This document shows positions 27,156 through 34,145 of a stretch of DNA of 64,000 bases, piece after piece (position 1 is the stretch's first letter; every line of letters begins with the position of its first letter). The stretch is from Holophagales bacterium UBA2201 (GTDB lineage Bacteria > Acidobacteriota > Thermoanaerobaculia > UBA2201): assembly GCA_002327305.1 (NCBI GenBank), contig DCUZ01000016.1, forward strand, positions 24,527 to 88,526, written 5' to 3'. Position numbers and translations under genes: made by a program. The notes below the pieces were generated by a model that made no database searches, had not been told where the DNA came from, and worked only from the letters and a program-made list of their open reading frames with translations.

Positions 27156-28174
27156 CACGGGAGGAGGGGCGGCGTGTCCGGCGCGGCCGGGGGAGCGACC
27201 CTCAGGAACGAGAGGCGGGGCGGGCGGCCGTAATCGGAAAACCACGCGCGATGTTCCTCCACCATATCCACCGCCATGAGGTAGAGTCCCGGGGCCGCGG
27301 GGGCCGCAAAAACCAGGGTCCAGTCCCGGCTCGCCCCGACGGCCACCCCTCCCTCCTCCATCCCGGCGCGACAGGCGTCCCACCCCTCGTTGCGGTGATC
27401 ATAGTAGTAGTCCTCCGGATCGGCGGGGGGCCCGATAAACGGTCCGTACAGCCGGACGCCGAGGCGGATGCCGCGTTCCGGTCCGGCCGAAAGGACCCAG
27501 GGCCGCGACCCGGTATTGGTGACCCGCACGGGGTGGCGCACCGGGTCGGATGCCGTCGCCTCGGCTGGAGGTTCCCCGGCTTCGAGGGCGAAACGGAACT
27601 CCTCCGGGCAATAGGCGCGCTCCACATAATCCACGAGGGCCGCGCGGTCCGGCGGCCGCCCCTCGTTGACGCACCAGGCCTCGAACCCGTCCACGAACCG
27701 TCTCTGCGGGTTCCCCTTCAGGCGGAGACGCTTGCCGAAATCGCGCACCCAGGAGGCGGCCTCGTCGAAGGGCCGGTCCCACAGCATCAGGGCCAGGAAT
27801 GCCCCGAGGGAGGACCGGTCGATGCCGGAATGGCAGTGGATGAGGATCGGTTCGGGCAGGGAGGGGAAACGGCGGATGTACCGTTCGAGCATGTGCCTGG
27901 GCGGGTCCGTGGAGGCCATGAACGGGAGGTCGAGACGCATGATGCCGGCCCGGTCGGTGCAGGCCTTCTCCGCCAGATGATCGGCGCTTCCCTTCGCAGG
28001 GTCCCGCAAACTGACGATGGAGCGGATGCCGAGGTCGCGGATCCAGCGTTCACATTGGCCGCCGCGCGGCTGGCCCGACAGGTACAGATGACCGGGGACC
28101 ACCGTGCGGGGAGTGATTACGGCGCAGGAGAAGAGGCCGAGCAGAAAAACACCCAAGCTTATTTTGCGTTCCAC
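27155..28174 (-). CDS. Secreted dual-specificity-type protein phosphatase with C-terminal beta domain
   Basis: About 339 residues. A signal peptide or lipobox (GVFLLGLFSC) is followed by a tyrosine/dual-specificity phosphatase fold with SGQPRGGQCERW and the CX5R active site HCHSGIDRSS near residue 110. After residue 200 there is an Ig-like beta domain (VRVTNTGSRPW, LGVRLYGPF) not usual for such enzymes. GTG 28174 is preferred because a minus-strand extended -10 ends nine bases before it; the longer frame starts inside that promoter. It is divergent from a Ser/Thr kinase, so it may act on phosphoproteins or on phospholipids outside the cytoplasm. Confidence 0.75.
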   Translation of the reverse strand: MERKISLGVFLLGLFSCAVITPRTVVPGHLYLSGQPRGGQCERWIRDLGIRSIVSLRDPAKGSADHLAEKACTDRAGIMRLDLPFMASTDPPRHMLERYIRRFPSLPEPILIHCHSGIDRSSLGAFLALMLWDRPFDEAASWVRDFGKRLRLKGNPQRRFVDGFEAWCVNEGRPPDRAALVDYVERAYCPEEFRFALEAGEPPAEATASDPVRHPVRVTNTGSRPWVLSAGPERGIRLGVRLYGPFIGPPADPEDYYYDHRNEGWDACRAGMEEGGVAVGASRDWTLVFAAPAAPGLYLMAVDMVEEHRAWFSDYGRPPRLSFLRVAPPAAPDTPPLLP

Positions 28175-28182
28175 GGGGAGGA

Positions 28183-28191
28183 ATTGTAGCA
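28183..28191 (-). promoter_or_regulatory. Extended -10 TGCTACAAT, predicted leaderless start of the phosphatase
   Basis: On the minus strand TGCTACAAT ends eight bases before GTG 28174, so transcription would start about two bases before the codon. Confidence 0.5.
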
Positions 28192-28259
28192 CAGCGTCCG
28201 CGGCTCGCCGTCAGGCCCGCGGGATTGGAGCACCGGGTGCCGGAACGGCCGCCTGTTCA

Positions 28260-28288
28260 TTGACAGTCAAAGTCGCGGCCTATACAAT
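28260..28288 (+). promoter_or_regulatory. Consensus promoter TTGACA-N17-TACAAT of the kinase gene
   Basis: TTGACA at 28260-28265 and TACAAT at 28283-28288 with a 17-base spacer. The -10 ends six bases before the GTG start at 28295, so the transcript should begin at the start codon itself. Confidence 0.75.
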
Positions 28289-28294
28289 ACCGCC

Positions 28295-30190
28295 GTGCAA
28301 CAAATCGGGCGCTACACCATCGAACGGGAAGCCGGCCGGGGGGCGATGGGAATCGTCTACCTCGCCGTGGACCCCGTCCTGGACCGCCGCGTGGCCCTCA
28401 AAACCGTCCGCCTCCCCGAGGCGCTGGACGAGGGGGAGCGGGCGGAGTACATCAGGCGCTTCTACCGCGAGGCGCAGGCCGCCGGCAAGCTCTCCCACCC
28501 CGGCATCGTCACGATCTACGACGCGGGTTTCGACGAGACCTCCCGGTCCCATTTCATCGCCATGGAGTTCATCGCCGGGGTCACCCTCAAGCAGTTCATC
28601 TCCGACGGCCTCCGCCTCGCCCCGCGCCAGGCGGCCTTCATCGCCGCCGGCGTGGCCGAGGCCCTGGACTACGCCCACGCCCAGGGGGTCGTCCACCGCG
28701 ACATCAAACCCGCCAACATCATCCTCACCGACCGCGGCGCCGTCAAGATCGCCGATTTCGGCATCGCGAAGGTCCCCTCGTCCCATCTGACGATGGAGGG
28801 CACCTACCTCGGGACCCCCGCCTACACCTCCCCCGAACAGGTGCTGGGGCGGGTGGTGGACGGGCGCAGCGACCTCTTTTCCCTGGGCATCGTCCTTTAC
28901 GAGCTCCTCGCCGGGCGCAAGCCCTTCCCGGCGGACCATTTGGGCCAACTCTTCCACGCCATCGCCTACGAGCCCCACCCCCCCCTCGGGGAGATTCTGC
29001 CCGGCTGTCCCCCCGCCCTCGCCGCCGTGGTGGACCGCGCCCTCCACAAGGACGCCTCCGCCCGGTACGCCGGCGGCCTCGACTTCGCCCGCGATTTGAA
29101 AGCCTTTCTCGGTCCCGGAGAGTCCGCCTCCCTGGAGACCGACGGGCCCTTGGATGCGGGAGGTGGGGCCCAAGAGGCCGGACACTTGGCGCAAAACCCC
29201 CTGGACGACCTCCTCGCCTACCTGGAGGAGACCACCCGCCGCCTGGCCCCGGAGAATACCCCCGTCTCCCCCGGCCGCAAGGCGGCCCCAGGGCTCGGGC
29301 CGGGGTTCCGCGGCCGCGCTCTCCAATGGCTTGGGGGGGGAAGGGGCACGGGTTGGCTGGCCAGGGAGTTGAAAGCTCCCCTCGCTCTCTTTCTCGTCGC
29401 CGGCACCACCCTCGCGGCGGCGGCGGGCCTGGGAACGCTCTGGATGGAAGCCCGGGAAAATTCCAGCGCGAATTACGCCTCTCTCGCGGAGCCCGTCCCG
29501 GCTTGGCGGGGCGAGATCCGGACGGGGCGGGCGGAATTGGAGGCGGGCGAGGCGGAGCGGGCCTTGGCGCGGTTTCAGGACCTCCGCCTCCGACGCCCCC
29601 AGTCGCCCGCCCTGGCCGACCTCACCGGAGCCGCCCTGGAAGGATTGTTGGAGTCCCTGGCGGCATCCCTCCCGCCGCAACAGCAGGTCCAGCGCCTCCA
29701 GGTGATGGGAGAGGTGGCCCGCCGGGAAGGCGACACCGCCAGCGCGGCGGAGTTCTTCCAGGCGGCCCTGCGGATCGAACCCCAGAACCCGGCCGCCGCC
29801 GCCGCCCTTGAGGCCGTCTCAGCCGTCCCTTCTCCGACCCCACCCCCTCCGGCCCCCGAGGGACCGTCATCCCCGGCCCTGCGGCTCAGGTTCGACAGCC
29901 CCGTCCCCAAGGGCTACATTCTCGTCCATGCCGACGAGGCACAGATCCTGCGGAGGGCGTTCTCCTTCAACGGCAAGGATGCATTGGAGGGCGGAATCCG
30001 GGGCCGGCTGGACGAACCCCTCCCGCTCCAACCCGGCCGGCACACGGTGAAGGTGTGGGTCACGGTCAAAGGGAAGCCGGAGTACACGGTCCACGGGTCC
30101 CTGCCGGTGGACCTGGTCCCGGGCCGGACGGCCGTCCTGGCCGTCGGGCTCGACCAGGCCGAGCAGAAGCTTTCCCTCTCCCTGAAATAG
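28295..30190 (+). CDS. PknB-type serine/threonine protein kinase, membrane-spanning
   Basis: 631 residues. The kinase domain (6-275) has the glycine loop GRGAMGIVY, K36, HRDIKPANI at 134-142, DFG at 154-156 and TSPEQ at 179-183, so it looks active. A single membrane helix lies at about 363-384. The C-terminal part has TPR-like helices (VARREGDTASAAEFFQAAL) and a final beta domain. GTG 28295 is the first codon of the kinase fold, has no Shine-Dalgarno sequence and coincides with the predicted transcription start. Phosphatase genes lie on both sides. Confidence 0.92.
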   Translation: MQQIGRYTIEREAGRGAMGIVYLAVDPVLDRRVALKTVRLPEALDEGERAEYIRRFYREAQAAGKLSHPGIVTIYDAGFDETSRSHFIAMEFIAGVTLKQFISDGLRLAPRQAAFIAAGVAEALDYAHAQGVVHRDIKPANIILTDRGAVKIADFGIAKVPSSHLTMEGTYLGTPAYTSPEQVLGRVVDGRSDLFSLGIVLYELLAGRKPFPADHLGQLFHAIAYEPHPPLGEILPGCPPALAAVVDRALHKDASARYAGGLDFARDLKAFLGPGESASLETDGPLDAGGGAQEAGHLAQNPLDDLLAYLEETTRRLAPENTPVSPGRKAAPGLGPGFRGRALQWLGGGRGTGWLARELKAPLALFLVAGTTLAAAAGLGTLWMEARENSSANYASLAEPVPAWRGEIRTGRAELEAGEAERALARFQDLRLRRPQSPALADLTGAALEGLLESLAASLPPQQQVQRLQVMGEVARREGDTASAAEFFQAALRIEPQNPAAAAALEAVSAVPSPTPPPPAPEGPSSPALRLRFDSPVPKGYILVHADEAQILRRAFSFNGKDALEGGIRGRLDEPLPLQPGRHTVKVWVTVKGKPEYTVHGSLPVDLVPGRTAVLAVGLDQAEQKLSLSLK

Positions 30191-30231
30191 GCCGCTGTCG
30201 CGCGGCGGTCCGGAATGGGGCCCAGGCCGTA

Positions 30232-31212
30232 TCAGGACAGCCTTCGGATGACCAACACCGCCAGATCGTCGGTCCGGGGGGCGCCGGCCCGGTGCGCCCG
30301 CCAGGCGGCCAGGACGGCCCCCAGCACCGCGTCGGCCGGCAGTCCCGCCGTGGCCGCGATGATGGACTCCACCGGCGCCCGGCCGAACTCCTGCCCGGCG
30401 GGGTCGGCGGCCTCGGAGAGGCCGTCGGTATAGACGGCCAGAGCGTCCCCCGGCGCCAACTTGAGCGTCCGGACCGCGGCGCTCTCCTCGCAGAACACCC
30501 CCAGCGGGAGGCCCGTGGCCTCCAGCGCCGTCACCGCCCCGCCCAAACGCGCCAGTACGGGGGGGTGCCCGGCGTTGCAGAGGGCCGCCGACCCGTCGGG
30601 CCTCACGCGCCCGCACACCAGCGTGGCGTAGTGCATGGGGAGGGTGACCTGGCAGAAGAGGCGGCCGGCCTGCTCCACCATCCCCTCCAGCGGCAGGTCG
30701 AGCGGGGCGAGGGTGCGGAAGATGGCGTGCAGTTGGGACATGAGCATCGAGGCGGCGATCCCCTTCCCCGAGACGTCCCCGAGGATGAAATAGAACCCGC
30801 CATCCGGCGCCGGGATGAGGTCGCAGTAGTCACCGCTGACGGCGCCGAGGGGTTCGTAATGATAGGCCACCTCCCAGCCGGGCGCGACGAAATCGCGCGG
30901 CGGCAGGAGCCCCCGCTGGACCTGGGCGGCCAGCGCCATGTCGGCCTCCAGGGCCCGGGCCGCCGCCGGCGGAAGATGGTCGAGGCAGAAGGTCTCCATG
31001 GGGTTGGCCAGCAGGCGGTCGGTCTCCACGGGATCGTGGCACACCTCGCAGAGGCCGTAGGTGCCGCCGTCCATCCGGGCCAGGGCGGCGTCCACCTGCT
31101 CGAGGAGGCGGGTCACCTCGGCGGGGGGACAGCAGTCCCCGGCCGGGCCTTTGAGCTTGCTCCGACGGTCCAGCAGTTCGGAGCGCAGGGTTTCTTCAAT
31201 ACGGACGCTCAT
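30232..31212 (-). CDS. PP2C/SpoIIE-type phosphatase with N-terminal DksA/TraR-like zinc finger
   Basis: About 326 residues from ATG 31212. Residues 1-80 look like the C-terminal half of a DksA/TraR protein: a helical hairpin, then YGLCEVCHDP and TFCLDH, that is C-x2-C and C-x2-H, with His replacing the last Cys. Residues 100-320 form a SpoIIE/RsbU-type PP2C phosphatase with GDYCDLI, GDVSGKGIAASMLM, NAGHPP and GDALAVYTDGLSEA, all metal ligands present. It is convergent with the kinase gene and may reverse its phosphorylation or act in a partner-switch. Confidence 0.85.
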   Translation of the reverse strand: MSVRIEETLRSELLDRRSKLKGPAGDCCPPAEVTRLLEQVDAALARMDGGTYGLCEVCHDPVETDRLLANPMETFCLDHLPPAAARALEADMALAAQVQRGLLPPRDFVAPGWEVAYHYEPLGAVSGDYCDLIPAPDGGFYFILGDVSGKGIAASMLMSQLHAIFRTLAPLDLPLEGMVEQAGRLFCQVTLPMHYATLVCGRVRPDGSAALCNAGHPPVLARLGGAVTALEATGLPLGVFCEESAAVRTLKLAPGDALAVYTDGLSEAADPAGQEFGRAPVESIIAATAGLPADAVLGAVLAAWRAHRAGAPRTDDLAVLVIRRLS

Positions 31213-31241
31213 GCGGTCCTCCCGGGGATCATGGTTCCCCG

Positions 31242-31250
31242 ATGATACCA
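31242..31250 (-). promoter_or_regulatory. Extended -10 TGGTATCAT of the PP2C gene
   Basis: Minus-strand extended -10 box, 30 bases upstream of ATG 31212, with gggagga as ribosome site in between. Confidence 0.5.
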
Positions 31251-31324
31251 CGCCTGGAGGCGTGGATCTATTCGGTCGACCGCTCCGGCCCATCGGCGAG
31301 GAGATGCTTGTGGCCGCCTTCCCC

Positions 31325-31366
31325 GGTCTCCCGGGGGCTCTGCGCAAGCAGTGCCCCCGGGAGACC
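31325..31366. other. Long perfect hairpin with GCAA tetraloop
   Basis: A 14-bp perfect stem (31325-31338 with 31353-31366), one T-T mismatch, a further 4-bp stem and a GCAA loop. No T-run follows on either strand. It sits in the gene-poor 31213-31579 stretch between the phosphatase gene and the Rhs locus; nothing else in that stretch was recognised, and it turns AT-rich from about 31480. Confidence 0.7.
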
Positions 31367-31579
31367 ACTGGTCCCGACGCCGCTCCTCGTCTCGGGGGAG
31401 GGGGTATGGGGCTGGTTGCCCCCCGGGCCGCTCCGATCTTCACCGGGGCGGCTCCCAGGCCAGCCCCCACTGCGCTAATTATATTTCGCAAAGAAACGAC
31501 CCTCCGTATCAATGCTATGCGAACTTATTGACCTGTCTTTTCACAATGAAAATCTATTTTTCCACAGCTATATTGGCAT

Positions 31580-32257
31580 TTATAAATATTGCGGGAAGAA
31601 TAAGCCTTCAGTGTCACCACTATGTGAACTAATCTCTTCTTCTTTTAGAAGACGGACATCACCGTATCTGCCAACAAATACCGTCTCTTTGAATATGGTT
31701 GGCATATATGCTTTAGGAATTGGCTTTATTACATATCGCGTTATTTCATAACCGTAACCAACGGGAACTACCCTGGCCTCTTGGAAGCGAAGCCACTTCC
31801 ATTTGCTGGTGGGGAGGCACACACCAATGCAGCCGCTATGCCCTGTTCGAGGATAGATCTCTAATTTCTGCTCTTCAAACAAATGTACTGTATTAAAAGA
31901 AGAAAAGAATCTGAAATAAACTAAAGCGTCAGATGCACTCCATAAAAATATGCAGCCATGAAGGTCATTGGGACCTTTCACTTCATTTTCCAGCCCGTTC
32001 TTTTTAAGTACTACTTTTTCAGTGTACTCGGGGGGAATGCTGACGCCGGGAACGAACTCCACGTGACAGTCTTCTTTGAGCATCGTCAGTGTTATGCATG
32101 TGCTATCAGAAGTATAATCCAGACATCGATAGCTGGAGCCATTAATGGAATGCCACCCTGCTCTGGAGGCGCAGCCGATTGTTGTAACGGCGACAAGCAG
32201 AAGTAATGATTGACTCAGCACGAGTTTATAGCTCTCTATGAGGTTCTTTGGCATCAT
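31580..32257 (-). CDS. Lipoprotein, paralog A of the Rhs-linked pair
   Basis: About 225 residues, AT-rich. A signal peptide ends in a lipobox (TTIGC). The body is clearly related to the gene at 32414-33109: both have GPNDLxGC, RFFSS followed by HLFE, GHxGCI, EITR and KAYxPTI, with conserved cysteines. Family not recognised. The position behind a Rhs gene and an orphan Rhs tip suggests an immunity or accessory role, which is inference only. Confidence 0.65.
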   Translation of the reverse strand: MMPKNLIESYKLVLSQSLLLLVAVTTIGCASRAGWHSINGSSYRCLDYTSDSTCITLTMLKEDCHVEFVPGVSIPPEYTEKVVLKKNGLENEVKGPNDLHGCIFLWSASDALVYFRFFSSFNTVHLFEEQKLEIYPRTGHSGCIGVCLPTSKWKWLRFQEARVVPVGYGYEITRYVIKPIPKAYMPTIFKETVFVGRYGDVRLLKEEEISSHSGDTEGLFFPQYL

Positions 32258-32413
32258 GATTATTCCCCTGCCTTTCTACAATGGGATTCTTTCTTCTCTT
32301 GCTGAACTTTAACGGTTGCGTTGATGTATTTTATACATTTTAGACTACCTATTCATATTTGCTATTTTGGGTTGCACCGCACCGGCACTCTTGATCATCG
32401 TGCCTGCCGGTCC

Positions 32414-33109
32414 CTAGATGAATCCAGCAAAGCCCACCCTTTCCGTATATTTCGGGTCATCAGTAATCTTTTCTTCGCTTATTAAATCTACTCCACCATC
32501 CTTGCGTACGAGCACTATTTCTTTATATATCGTAGGCAAATATGCTTTTGGGAACGGTTTTATAATGAACCTTGTTATCTCAAAGCCATCATTCTTTGGA
32601 GTCACGACTGGATCGTGCAAATGAAGATTGTTCCAGCTCCTATTCGTCGTGCACACTAAGATGCATCCTCGATGGCCTTTAGGTGCAAATATTTCCTTCT
32701 TCTCGTCTTCAAAAAGGTGCGCGGTGTTTTCACTTGAAAAGAAGCGCAAATACTCTATTGCTTCCTCTGGCGTTTCAATATTTGCGCATCCTTTGAGATC
32801 GTTTGGGCCATTAACTCTTCTCATTTCATCTCCACGAATCAAAACAACCCTTTCGCTTATCTGAGGGGGGATTGTATCTCCCTCAATAAATTGCAGCGAA
32901 CACTCAGCATAAATCATTGGGAGATTAATGCACCTGCAATAAGGAGGGTATTTTCCCTTAAGATACCTGTCGCCGAGAAAACAGTTCAGTTTTTCATGAT
33001 TAGCGCACGCCAATTCAAGCGATGCGAAGGACAGGAATATCAGAGCAAGAAAATACCTACGTGCGCGAGGGCAAATCATATTATTTACTTGCATCCGCGA
33101 AGTAATCAT
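32414..33109 (-). CDS. Lipoprotein, paralog B of the Rhs-linked pair
   Basis: 231 residues, AT-rich. ATG 33109 has aaggag nine bases upstream. The signal peptide ends in a lipobox-like LELAC. Shares conserved blocks and cysteine positions with 31580-32257, so one arose by duplication of the other. No known domain seen. It lies next to the orphan toxin tip on the same strand. Confidence 0.65.
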   Translation of the reverse strand: MITSRMQVNNMICPRARRYFLALIFLSFASLELACANHEKLNCFLGDRYLKGKYPPYCRCINLPMIYAECSLQFIEGDTIPPQISERVVLIRGDEMRRVNGPNDLKGCANIETPEEAIEYLRFFSSENTAHLFEDEKKEIFAPKGHRGCILVCTTNRSWNNLHLHDPVVTPKNDGFEITRFIIKPFPKAYLPTIYKEIVLVRKDGGVDLISEEKITDDPKYTERVGFAGFI

Positions 33110-33162
33110 ATATTATTCTCCTTCTATTTGTCAGGGCATTTTCCACAAAAATCCTCTTTTGA

Positions 33163-33528
33163 TTATTTTTGACTCTCAAGATTCTTGTCCAAGAAATAAT
33201 TGCAACTTCCCGAGCCAAATCTGGACCTAAGTCTGGCCTTCTCCAGACAGGGAACCGAAACGCCATAGGCATAGCATTCAGTGCAGGGTGTGTCGCTTCC
33301 CTGCAACCCTGGGTTGCTATTGGGAGATCTGCCTTTGCACGCATTGGGCCTCTTCTGCGTGAACCATTCAATGTGCGCCACCTCATGTTTTTCAAAGCAA
33401 TCCGGCGCACAATCCGGGCGCTCAAGCCATCTCCATTTGAATCCCCCGCAACCGTCGCACACTGTTATGGCGAAATCTGTTAAGACAGCGTGAGAATTGT
33501 TCTTTTCAAACACAGAATATTCAAGCAT
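33163..33528 (-). CDS. Orphan Rhs C-terminal module with HExxH motif
   Basis: 121 residues rich in cysteine (CDGCGG, CAPDC, CTEC) with a zinc-peptidase-like HEVAHIEWF. Such short Cys-rich HExxH tails occur at the end of Rhs/YD-repeat proteins. The 15 codons directly upstream of the ATG still read as the end of an Rhs core (see 33529-33573), which shows that this tip was cut from a larger Rhs gene. Whether it is expressed on its own is unknown; the ATG has only a close GGAAGG in front. Confidence 0.65.
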   Translation of the reverse strand: MLEYSVFEKNNSHAVLTDFAITVCDGCGGFKWRWLERPDCAPDCFEKHEVAHIEWFTQKRPNACKGRSPNSNPGLQGSDTPCTECYAYGVSVPCLEKARLRSRFGSGSCNYFLDKNLESQK

Positions 33529-33573
33529 GCCTTCCAGGTCAATAAAACCCGACGGATTGTTATGAGCATAATA
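33529..33573 (-). pseudogene. Scrap of Rhs core fused in frame to the orphan tip
   Basis: On the minus strand, after an in-frame TAA, the codons read YYAHNNPSGFIDLEG and continue without a break into the orphan module. This matches the end of the Rhs associated core (consensus YAYNNP...DPxGL), the usual crossover point for toxin-tip exchange. Confidence 0.7.
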
Positions 33574-33602
33574 TTATACTGCGGCAAAGGTGTGAAATAC
33601 TT

Positions 33603-34133
33603 TTATTTCCATCCTCCTCCTCGGAACATAATGCTGACTGCATGCAACTTAAAAAATTCTTCTCCCGCCAATATTGTGATCTTTAGCGTATAACTATCCT
33701 TGCTTGCCGGGATAAAATAGGTGCCGGGATCATCGTTGAGTGACTCTGATTTCCTGCGATAGCCGAATGCATCTGCACAGTCAACGCTACAAGTCCAGAC
33801 CCAATTCGCTAAATCGTCTTTTTGGGTGAAAATATTATTGCCATCCGATGTATTCAATGCAACTTCTACCCTGGCGGCTGTTCGTTTGGCTTCGGATACT
33901 GCACCAGCAGCATCAAGCGAAGCAACATGAAAGCCCATAACGAAGCGCGTTGAAGGCAGCCGCCCAATCATGTATTCCTTTGTCGGAACGCTATTAGGGC
34001 CTAGATCCAAAATATATTGATCAATTGCTTCTGCTGCTCCCCGATCAGCAAAAGTTCCATCTCCAATATAGCGCCATTCTTTGTTGCAAGAAACACTCAA
34101 AAACATGCAGAACAATAATAACTTTGCCTTCAT
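33603..34133 (-). CDS. Lipoprotein directly downstream of the Rhs gene (immunity candidate)
   Basis: 176 residues with signal peptide and a Cys at FLSVSC. The body begins with WRYIGDGTFADRG and is not recognised. It lies only 12 bases after the Rhs stop codon, the place where an immunity gene for the Rhs tip would stand. AT-rich like the tip itself, so tip and this gene may have arrived together. Function is inferred from position. Confidence 0.6.
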   Translation of the reverse strand: MKAKLLLFCMFLSVSCNKEWRYIGDGTFADRGAAEAIDQYILDLGPNSVPTKEYMIGRLPSTRFVMGFHVASLDAAGAVSEAKRTAARVEVALNTSDGNNIFTQKDDLANWVWTCSVDCADAFGYRRKSESLNDDPGTYFIPASKDSYTLKITILAGEEFFKLHAVSIMFRGGGWK

Positions 34134-34145
34134 GGTTTCTTCCTC

